DNA of 64,000 bases from Alloascoidea africana (Eukaryota > Ascomycota > Alloascoideomycetes > Alloascoideales > Alloascoideaceae). Each line of letters opens with the position of its first letter. Position 1 is the first letter of the stretch. A model generated the notes under the pieces. That model worked only from the letters and a program-made list of their open reading frames with translations. It ran no database searches and was not told the origin of the DNA. Of this stretch, positions 42,719 to 52,634 are shown piece by piece. The stretch spans positions 1 to 64,000 of the forward strand of contig JAKTTT010000045.1 of the NCBI GenBank assembly GCA_030581615.1, written 5' to 3'. Position numbers and translations under genes: made by a program.

Positions 42719-44281
42719 TTAAATGGAATTGGCTTCAGTCCATTCTCTTGCAATGTTTTGTAACATGAATCCCTCACAAGAGGTGATTTTTGGCAATAAA
42801 TGTTTCTTTTTAGGAGCATTTTTGTCATTAAAATTGGTATTGTCTCTCTCCTGCTCATCGTCATGAACCTCCTCTTCATGTTCAACTTCCTCTTGAATAT
42901 CTTCCAAAGGCTCCGATAGTCTTATTAAATCATGGTTATGACTTGCTCCAAGCAATTGCTGAGCTTCAACAGGACCAACCTCTTCATCATCATCATCATC
43001 TTCACCATCTATAGAATCATTCGCAACCAATTCAACGTACTCTTCAGGAATGAGGCCGGTCTCCCCAGTAGCTGGATTTTCAGCAACCAACCATCCTTGT
43101 CCATGTCGGTAACTAACCCAGACAACCTGTCCTTCCCTCAACGCTACTTCGTTGTCATTTTCAGGTTCAAAATCGAAAATCGCCACAGCACGACCATGAA
43201 CTTCGTCAACAGAACTGACAGAAAAGGCATACTCTCTACTTATCTGGTTGCCAATTTCATGTGTAGCGGTTATGATAGGACTGGCCAGATCCGCGTCTTC
43301 CTGCCATGGTGGACCATCGGTAAAGTCAAAGTTGTCAAACTCGCGGTCTCGATTTAGATTCAGATCTCGATCTGGATTCCGATTCCGATGTTGTGGGGGT
43401 CCATCTTCAACATTATTGCTTAGACCGTTTGGGAATGTACGGGAGCTAAGGGCAGCGGGGCCATGATGGAGTGGTTGGGACGGCGAGTAGGCGTAGTCGC
43501 GAACGTAGACCTTGGGAGGCCAGGCAGTGGGTTGGAAGGAGCATTTGGAGTATGCCAGCTGGGATTGTGTCTCGTTCTGAAGGAGTTGATGATGTTTTTG
43601 ACCGTAAGTCGAAGCAAAATCTGAAACATGCCAACCTTCAGCAGATGCAGGAACGAAATCTGAGGCGACGACTGGGCCCGGAATGGACATGGCGGGAGGG
43701 TTGGGCGAGGGAGAGCTGTTCGAGGAAGCGGTGGTGGTGGTTGAAGGGGAGCAGAAGGAGCGGTAGCAGGCGGCACCGGGATCTCCAGGCGTGAGTGGGG
43801 TGTCCAGCAGCTCCGAGCTGGAGCCCGTGTCGAATTGGTGGTGCTGCTGGAGGTGGTGCTGGAGTGGTGGAGCGCCGGCGGGCGCTTCGCTGGACGAGCA
43901 CGACGCCCGGAGGCCGGCGAGGCCTGCCAGCTGGGCAAGGCCGGGGCCGGGCGTGGCCGTGTCGACGGGGGCCTTTGCCATCGCGGGCGGTGAGGTTTGT
44001 TCTGGGAGGTGGGCCCCGTGGAGCTCGTGGGCGGTGGGAAGAGGCAGCTTCATGGGAGATGACAGGTCTCGCGAGCCCGGCGGAGTGCCGAAAAACTCGA
44101 TCTGGCCGGTACTAAACTCCAGCTCAGGCAGCCGCAACAGGCCCAACAGGCCCAGCAAACTCAGTGCCGGCGCCAATTCCAGTGCGAGCAGCCGCGATGG
44201 CTTTGCTGATCCCAATTCTGGCCTGTGGCTCCCCTGGTCGAGGTCCTGGAGGCGCACCGTGGCCGTTTGGCAGCATTCCAT
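42719..44281 (-). CDS. NBP2: SH3-domain adaptor, Nbp2-like
   Basis: Nbp2 tethers the phosphatase Ptc1 to the HOG and cell-wall MAPK pathways in S. cerevisiae; S. pombe Skb5 is similar. Single exon, 520 aa, about twice the S. cerevisiae length. The SH3 domain is at about residues 364-419: RAVAIFDFEPENDNEVALRE, then GQVVWVSYRHGQGWLVAENP and ATGETGLIPEEYVELV, close to Nbp2. An acidic run (GEDDDDDEEVGP) and a conserved-looking C-terminal tail follow. The first 200 residues are Ala/Leu/Pro-rich and encoded by a GC-rich island; this part is probably disordered. The ATG at 44281 (MECCQTATV) is the most upstream; internal ATGs at MKLP or MAKA could be the true start. Confidence 0.82.
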   Translation of the reverse strand: MECCQTATVRLQDLDQGSHRPELGSAKPSRLLALELAPALSLLGLLGLLRLPELEFSTGQIEFFGTPPGSRDLSSPMKLPLPTAHELHGAHLPEQTSPPAMAKAPVDTATPGPGLAQLAGLAGLRASCSSSEAPAGAPPLQHHLQQHHQFDTGSSSELLDTPLTPGDPGAACYRSFCSPSTTTTASSNSSPSPNPPAMSIPGPVVASDFVPASAEGWHVSDFASTYGQKHHQLLQNETQSQLAYSKCSFQPTAWPPKVYVRDYAYSPSQPLHHGPAALSSRTFPNGLSNNVEDGPPQHRNRNPDRDLNLNRDREFDNFDFTDGPPWQEDADLASPIITATHEIGNQISREYAFSVSSVDEVHGRAVAIFDFEPENDNEVALREGQVVWVSYRHGQGWLVAENPATGETGLIPEEYVELVANDSIDGEDDDDDEEVGPVEAQQLLGASHNHDLIRLSEPLEDIQEEVEHEEEVHDDEQERDNTNFNDKNAPKKKHLLPKITSCEGFMLQNIAREWTEANSI

Positions 44282-45573
44282 GGGTCTCTAAGCGTTATGG
44301 AGAATACGCCCATAGTTCTATGTAGATTGAGATAACTATCATTGATGTTGAGCTAAAATGCCTCTATTTATGATGATGATGATTCTTGTTAATTGGTAGC
44401 CTTTTCCTAGAAGGATTTTTCCTCTTTCTCTTGAGGTGATTCACACTGGTCTTAACCGAACCGTTGATGTACCCATCGTTTGGATCGAACAATCTTGTTT
44501 CGGAGCCGAAATCGTGAGTGATTTATATAGTTTCTTTGCTGTTTCCAGAATCAACATTCTTTTGGGCTAGTTGTATTGTCGAGCCAGAGATGTAGTCTTT
44601 GAAAGATTTGTGAGCTTTGAGATAATCGTCAATTCTTGGTTCTGTCCAACTCAGTCTCAACCTCAGTTAACGAACAATTGATGACGATTATTTGCAATCC
44701 ATTAAAAATCTTTAAAGAAAACTACATTTCTTGATCCTCAAAACAGCTAGTCCGAAAGGGAAACTCAGTGATGGTCATCACCCTTACACATGCTTGAACT
44801 CAACAATGTAAACCTCAACAAAGAGGCCCCTTCATCTAAGACCGATGGATACAACAAGGGAAAGACAAGAGATTTACAATGATGCGGAATCATTTCCATC
44901 AACATACGGAAATCAACACACTACCTCAAAGGCCGTTTGAATACTCACAAATCATCATCCATCGTTCTCCTAACCCAAGGAAATCACCACGCCGTTAAAA
45001 CCCCAACTTTCAAGTTCATAGATGTATATCCAGATAAAAGAACGCTGACTCTACAGAAAGGGAAAGAATCCAAGATTTTCCCCCTGTTTATGTCACTGTG
45101 CCTAAAGCATTTATTATGTTGACAAAGGTGGAATGTAGCGATGAACAGTGGTGGACACGTCGAACTAGGACAGGCCCGAATGTGGTTAGAGACTAATGAG
45201 CAAGAAAGGAATAGGGAGTCGAAAGCAGCTACAGAGGAAGATCTAAAAACTATGTCGTAGATCTGGGCACGAAGAAGAACTGGAACCAAAGAGCATGAAC
45301 TCTTTCTAACATGATGTTGCAGGCGAATATGCTACTGGGGATTTAAAGTCTTGTTTGATTTGTCTTGACACTGTCCTCTCATCCCAGTAGAATCCATCAA
45401 GTTCGTGCAATATCCAGTTCCAAGATGGCAACTAGAAAGGTTTAATGTGTTTGTCAGTATCACGTGCCTCCAACACACCATCCAAAAAAAATGGGAGGGG
45501 GGTGGGTGTGTCTTGTCTAACCTCTTCATTTGAGCAAGGACCCTTGTCTTTCTAGCAAACAGAATAAAGGAAA
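44282..45573. other. 1.3 kb divergent intergenic region NBP2/CBS-domain gene
   Basis: No gene is seen. A CACGTG (45461-45466, ATCACGTG in reverse-flank context) lies about 110 bp upstream of the CBS-domain start, typical of a Cbf1/bHLH site. The rest is unremarkable. Confidence 0.5.
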
Positions 45574-46151
45574 ATGGTTACATCAACAGAGATCGACTAT
45601 ACCAAAGTTGATTATAGAGGGGTAAGTACAAGTATAGACTTTTGCTATTAATCGGAGGAATTGTGTGATACACAAAGAGAGGCACCACTAATCATGGAAC
45701 TGTTTAGTCTACAATTGAAGACCTTGATCTCCCACCTGCTTTCACGATATATCCTTCAACACCGATTCTGGATGCATTGGAAGCATCATATGAACGATCT
45801 TATTCCTACCTACCTGTTGTTTCATCAAATAACAAATCATTGGTAGGATATCTACGTGCAGATCAACTACGAGATTTATTTAGTCAAGATGGTCAAGAAG
45901 AATCTTTAGGTGAAGAATTGGGTGTTAAAAAAGTTTCCGATTATCTTGTTAAATTTGTTAAAACTGGTGTTAATAAACGGGAATTCATCAAAATCACACC
46001 GGATACTTCACTTGAAGAACTTGCGAATTTTTTTGCAAAAGGGGAACAATTTGCAATAGTTACTGATTTTGAAAGACGTTTTGTACTTGGTGTAACTGTT
46101 CCTGAAGATTTGAAAAAATTTATAGAATCAAGACCAATGTTGAAAAATTAG
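45574..46151 (+). CDS. Small CBS-domain protein
   Basis: 163-aa protein made essentially of a paired CBS (Bateman) module, a fold that often binds adenine nucleotides; the ligand here is unknown. Exon 1 (45574-45621) gives MVTSTEIDYTKVDYRG and exon 2 (45708-46151) continues STIEDLDLPPAFTIYPSTPI. Intron donor GTAAGT, branch CACTAAT, acceptor TTTAG. Motifs: YLPVVSSNNKSLVGYLRADQ (end of the first CBS), then FIKITPDTSLEELANFFAKG and FAIVTDFERRFVLGVTVPED (second CBS). Stand-alone proteins with this YRG...EDLxLPP pattern occur widely in ascomycetes and are poorly characterised. Confidence 0.85.
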
Positions 46152-46466
46152 GTATTAATAAAGCATATTAAACAACAAATTTTTGGATTCATATATATTG
46201 GGGGGGTTTTTTTTTTGTTCGTACTATTATAACGTTCTAAAAAAAAAAAAAATTTGTGAAAGTAAAAGTAAAATATATATGCCGCGTATTAGGATTAACG
46301 GGATAGCAAAGTCAACAAACTTTATCAAAACAAATATTCGCAATCGAGACTAAACAGTTCATTCGGTTCATGGGATTAAAAAAAGTGTTTATGAAAGGCA
46401 AAACAAAATAAGTAGTAAGTAGTAAGTAGTTGAAAGAAGAAGAAAAGTGTAACGCCCTATAGTCTT
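46152..46466. other. Convergent intergenic region CBS gene/CaM kinase
   Basis: 315 bp with G- and T-tracts (about 46200-46218) and an A-run. AAGTAGTAAGTAGTAAGTAG is a short 7-bp tandem at about 46411-46430. No gene. Confidence 0.5.
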
Positions 46467-47768
46467 TTATTTATCTTGATTCTGGATATATTCTTCAACA
46501 GCTTCTTTATTTCGAATAGCTGATTTGGCAACTTCTTGGAATGCAAGAGCACCCCAACTTGGTTTTTTCTTATGTTGATCTTTTGAAGAATGAGTACTTG
46601 CGGTGGTGGAAGAGGTTGGAGATAACGATGAGCCAGCAAATATCTTGGTCAACCCTGTAATTGATTTATCTGTATTTGAAGCAGGAGTAGTTGTTTTCGC
46701 AACGGAATCGTCTTCATCACCTGAATCATCATCCTCTTCCAAATGTAAGTTTTTAATTCTATTTGCCAACAATACCGCCTCAATGGCCAATCTAAACTTT
46801 GCCTTTGCCTTGAATTCACGAATTTGGGGCAAAAGATCCGATTTATTATATTCTTCTGATTTGGAAACAATCCATTCATCTTTCAAAAGTTCATCACTTG
46901 TTGGACGTTGGGTTGAATCGATATCAAGACATTTTAAAATGAATAATTTAGCCTCTCTTGAAATCTCTTTCCAATAACGTTCATGAAATATGATAAAATC
47001 ATTTGTCTCAACTTCACCCAAAAAATCGGGGACTGTTTCAGATTTGAATGGAGAATAACCACATAGCAAAGTATAGGCAATTACACCAATACTCCAAATA
47101 TCACAAGGTTTACCATGACCAGTTCCTTTTAAAACCTCGGGTGCGGCATAACCGAAAGAACCTGCCATTGAGGTTAAATTCTCATCAATTTCAACTTTTT
47201 TCGCAATTCCAAAATCTGCCAAAACAAGTGGTGATTTGGGATCTGAAGTAAGGTATAACAAGTTTTCAGGTTTTAAATCACGATGAACAATGTTGTTCCC
47301 ATGTAAATAATCAACAGCTTCTAAAATATCAACCATTGTATCTGCAGCATCTCGTTCTGTGAATCTACCATAATCACAAATTCTATCAAATAACTCACCG
47401 CCTGTGGCCAATTGAGTAACGATATAAAACTTGTGTTTGCTTTCAAACCAACTTTTAAAAGCAACAATATGGGGATGATTCAAAGCTCTTAACAAATTCA
47501 ATTCATCATATACCATTTGTTCTTTACCTTGAAGAACTTTTTTCAAAATGATCTTGACGGCAACATCCTCATCGGTTGTGATATCATGTGCCAATTTGAC
47601 GATACCAAATGCACCGGCACCTAGGGTTTTACCCATGACATAATTGCGACGGAGATCAAAGGACGCGGGCTGGCCGCTGATCTTGTTCATCAAAGAGTGG
47701 ATTTTGGAAGACGAGGACGAGGCATTGGCCGAGGTAGAATGGCCGGGATCTGGGGGGATAATGGGCAT
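46467..47768 (-). CDS. CMK1: Calcium/calmodulin-dependent protein kinase (Cmk family)
   Basis: Ser/Thr kinase of the CaMK class, 433 aa from the chosen start. Kinase core about residues 43-305: glycine loop GKTLGAGAFGIVK, ATP lysine K72 in DVAVKII, HRD at 162-164 (VHRDLKPENLLY), DFG at 185-187 (ADFGIAK), APE at 209-211 (YAAPEVL). The segment after the core (REFKAKAKFRLAIEAVLLAN, about 315-335) is basic and amphipathic, fitting an autoinhibitory/calmodulin-binding helix. The C-terminus is acidic and Ser-rich. An in-frame ATG at 47840 would add 24 residues, but that stretch looks like a pyrimidine-rich leader. CMK1 versus CMK2 cannot be told apart. Divergent from the MOSC gene over about 220 bp containing CACGTG (47913-47918). 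Confidence 0.92.
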   Translation of the reverse strand: MPIIPPDPGHSTSANASSSSSKIHSLMNKISGQPASFDLRRNYVMGKTLGAGAFGIVKLAHDITTDEDVAVKIILKKVLQGKEQMVYDELNLLRALNHPHIVAFKSWFESKHKFYIVTQLATGGELFDRICDYGRFTERDAADTMVDILEAVDYLHGNNIVHRDLKPENLLYLTSDPKSPLVLADFGIAKKVEIDENLTSMAGSFGYAAPEVLKGTGHGKPCDIWSIGVIAYTLLCGYSPFKSETVPDFLGEVETNDFIIFHERYWKEISREAKLFILKCLDIDSTQRPTSDELLKDEWIVSKSEEYNKSDLLPQIREFKAKAKFRLAIEAVLLANRIKNLHLEEDDDSGDEDDSVAKTTTPASNTDKSITGLTKIFAGSSLSPTSSTTASTHSSKDQHKKKPSWGALAFQEVAKSAIRNKEAVEEYIQNQDK

Positions 47769-47988
47769 TGTTGGAGTTGGAAGAAGGAGAAAGGAAATTA
47801 TTTGGTTGTCTGGCCTTTTCGCCTGTGGGCAGGTTTCCATTCATTTTCGTCTCCTTTGCTGCTTCCCTCCCCCTTAGTCCCAAACACCCGTACGCCCCCA
47901 GACGGTATCGTGCACGTGAAGAGGAAGATGAGCCAGGTTTTTTTTTTTGGTTTGTTTCTGACCGGGGACTTCTTATCACTTCACCACC

Positions 47989-49104
47989 ATGTTTTTGGCA
48001 ATTGCGACGGTGCTGGGACTGGCGCTGTTTTTCGGATTTCAGAAGCTGTATCCATTGGCACAACGGCCCAAGGGGAACAACCAGGTGAAGTCTCCATTAG
48101 CGCGGATTGTGAGTCAATTACGATACGATATTCTCAACGTATTACCTCCTTATAAAAGTGCTGGAGGAGAGATTAGCGACATTTTCATATATCCTATCAA
48201 ATCTCTTGGAGGGATTCGCGTGGATCGATGGGAAGTTGATGAGCATGGAATGAAGCATGACCGGGTTTACATGCTTGCGAAATTGAAGCAAGGGGATGAA
48301 TATGAGATGATTACCCAGCGGGAAAACTCTAAATTGACGATGGTGAAGCTTTCGATGGATTCGAGTGAGACCAAGATCGTGGCAAGTTATTTGGATAAAT
48401 CTTTTGCTGTACCGTTGAAGTATGAGGAATCCGAGCTGGCGGGATTTGAGGTTTGTAGGATCAAGGTTTGGGGGGACGAGATGGAGTGCTACATTTTGCG
48501 GGATGCGATACCAACGGATCTGATCAAGGATCTTTCACTTCCCGAGTCCACCACGCTGGTGTTTCCGAAACGGAGAAGAGTGGTTGTGAGAAGTTCAGTA
48601 GATGCCAAAACGTTGGAGCGGCCTGGAGCCACAACGTCTTTCCAAGATTACTATCCGTTGAACTTTATGACTTTGGAGTCAATTGAAGATGTGAATCTTC
48701 GGATTGCGGAGCTTAATCCGGGATCGCCAGTGCGAGTTTCCGCACTCAACTTTCGTCCCAATTTTGTCATCAAGGGATCGGCTGGCGCGTATGATGAAGA
48801 GACATGGAAGAAAATCTTGGTTCGTGCAAACAGCAGGAGGCAGAAAGATTCTGCGGATGAGCATGAGGTGTTTGTGAACTGTCGAAATGTGAGGTGTGTA
48901 ATGACGACGGTGAACTTGAAAGAGGGCTATTTTGAGCCCACCCACGAACCTCTCAAGACCCTGAACAAGTACAGGAGAGTAGACCCTGGAGCGCTTAGTG
49001 GGCCGTGTTTGGGGATGAATGCAACCAACAAAGAGGTCGGGTTCTGTTTGAATGTGGGCGACAAGATCTTTGTCACGAAGCGCGGCGAGCACCATTATAT
49101 TTGA
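47989..49104 (+). CDS. Membrane-anchored MOSC-domain protein (mARC-like)
   Basis: 371-aa member of the MOSC family, which binds molybdenum cofactor in mARC amidoxime reductases and acts as the C-terminal domain of Moco sulfurase. An N-terminal hydrophobic anchor (about 2-24) precedes the MOSC_N beta-barrel (about 63-180: ISDIFIYPIKSLGG...RVDRWEVDEHGMKHDRVYML) and the MOSC domain (SFQDYYPLNFMTLESIEDVN, later NFRPNFVIKGS and VGDKIFV). The conserved Mo-coordinating cysteine of mARC corresponds to C303 in VRCVMTTV. Membrane side and electron partner cannot be inferred from sequence; mARC sits on the mitochondrial outer membrane. Yeasts without Moco biosynthesis often still carry MOSC proteins, so function is open. 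Confidence 0.88.
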   Translation: MFLAIATVLGLALFFGFQKLYPLAQRPKGNNQVKSPLARIVSQLRYDILNVLPPYKSAGGEISDIFIYPIKSLGGIRVDRWEVDEHGMKHDRVYMLAKLKQGDEYEMITQRENSKLTMVKLSMDSSETKIVASYLDKSFAVPLKYEESELAGFEVCRIKVWGDEMECYILRDAIPTDLIKDLSLPESTTLVFPKRRRVVVRSSVDAKTLERPGATTSFQDYYPLNFMTLESIEDVNLRIAELNPGSPVRVSALNFRPNFVIKGSAGAYDEETWKKILVRANSRRQKDSADEHEVFVNCRNVRCVMTTVNLKEGYFEPTHEPLKTLNKYRRVDPGALSGPCLGMNATNKEVGFCLNVGDKIFVTKRGEHHYI

Positions 49105-51142
<2,038 letters not shown>

Positions 51143-51412
51143 TCCAAAATGGGGGCTACAATTTGTATAGAAAAACAAAAAATTGAAAATCTCGCATAGC
51201 ACCTATATATCTTTACCAACCTTTTTCTTTTTCGGTTGTTGCTTTTTTTCTGTTTTTATTACTATTAATACCATCACCATCACCATCACAATCACCATCA
51301 CCATCACCATAACCGCCTACGATCACATTTTGTTCATAATAGAATTTATCTTTGATTTAATATATATTGGATGAGTTTGTATAACCATAAATTGCATACA
51401 TGCACATTCACT

Positions 51413-51735
51413 TCAAAAAGGTTTTGCAACTTTTCGACGTTCAGAAATCCCCGTTCTTTCACAAACCATCGTTTGCCAATCAACAGGATAGAGTAATTCC
51501 CGACATGAACCATCACCAGCTGAATTTCGTGCACTTGTTCTTGCAAAAACTACCCCTAGATCATTTCTTGCAGTGGAAAGATAATAATTTGTGCCATCAC
51601 CTAAAGATAAAACCATTGCACGTAAAATGTCTCCAGGCTTGAAACATTCAACAATTCGAACCTTGTCTCTATCCGTGGCCCTCACGTCCTGTGATCGAAT
51701 AATCGCTTTAAAGTTTTCTCCAACTTCACTGCTAA

Positions 51736-51769
<34 letters not shown>

Positions 51770-52390
51770 AGCACCAGATCCTGCTGAAGTTGTGGTCATC
51801 CCCGTTTCGGAATTGCTGTTTGTTTGTATCCCGTTCAAATTGGATATGTTCCCACTCATCCCAAGTCCCGAATCGTACGTTATTGATCTTTGTCCTTCTA
51901 TAACCAAAATCTCAGAATGTGCTTGCCGCTGTGTCAACTTTGTAATCTTTGTCAACACAATATCTCCAACTTCAGGTAATAAAGAAGTCTTGTGAACTTT
52001 TCTCGGATTATACGCATCCAATCCTCCATTCTGATGGTATACCGAATGTGTATGTTGGTTATAAACGTTGATAGAAAATTCGGGAATTTTGACTGTTTTC
52101 TTATCTGCATTTTTCCCACTTTTCACTCTCTCTTCCTCTTCCTCCTTCTCTTTATCCTTGTCTTCAGTATCCTCCGCTCTGCTTCTCTGAACAGGCTCTA
52201 TAACAACTTTCCCCAATATCGTGGCTGCAATTGCAGGAATCGTTCTATTACTCTGCTTGTCATGAAGCTCAACCGCACGTACCCCATGTCCTGCAACAAA
52301 CCGTCGACTTATCTTGCCATTCTCATCAAGATCGTAAAATGGTGATAGTGGAAGTCCAGGCGTCGCCACCTCGGGTATTTGTATCGCCAT
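51413..52390 (-). CDS. CSL4: Csl4, S1-type cap subunit of the RNA exosome
   Basis: Exosome cap protein for RNA processing and decay, 325 aa, single exon. N-terminal domain EVATPGLPLSPFYDL with the AATILGKVVIE strand, central S1 block GDIVLTKITKLTQRQAHSEI and C-terminal block FKAIIRSQDVRATDRDKVRI, FKPGDILRAMVLSLGDGTNY, YLSTARNDLGVVFA, ending KVAKPF as in S. cerevisiae (KCAKPF). Two insertions stand out: a charged EDTEDKDKEKEEEEERVKSG and a Gly-Ala dipeptide run (AGSGAGAGAGAGAGAG) in the S1 loop, encoded by a hexamer microsatellite at about 51737-51770. Divergent from RCY1 over 244 bp. Confidence 0.95.
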
Positions 52391-52634
52391 TGATGTGGTT
52401 CCAATGTGGTGAAAATCTCATATCGATATTGTAGAGACACAATTTGTTGGTGTTACCCGCACACCAAAAGTAGGTTTTTTTGTGTGTGCCCGGGTAACCC
52501 CCCATAATCACTCTGTCCCCCCCGTTTTGGAGTCTCGCATGGCTTCCGTAAGCCAAGTCTTTGCTGTCCTATGAAAGCGCTTCACAACCCATTCTTGTTC
52601 ATCATCTTGTCTTGTTGTTTTTGTTGTAATCCAC
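52391..52634. promoter_or_regulatory. CSL4/RCY1 divergent promoter with paired Reb1-like sites
   Basis: TTACCCG at 52453-52459 and CGGGTAA at 52491-52497 face opposite ways, 31 bp apart, near the middle of a 244-bp divergent promoter. Reb1 typically clears nucleosomes and insulates divergent transcription. Confidence 0.65.
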
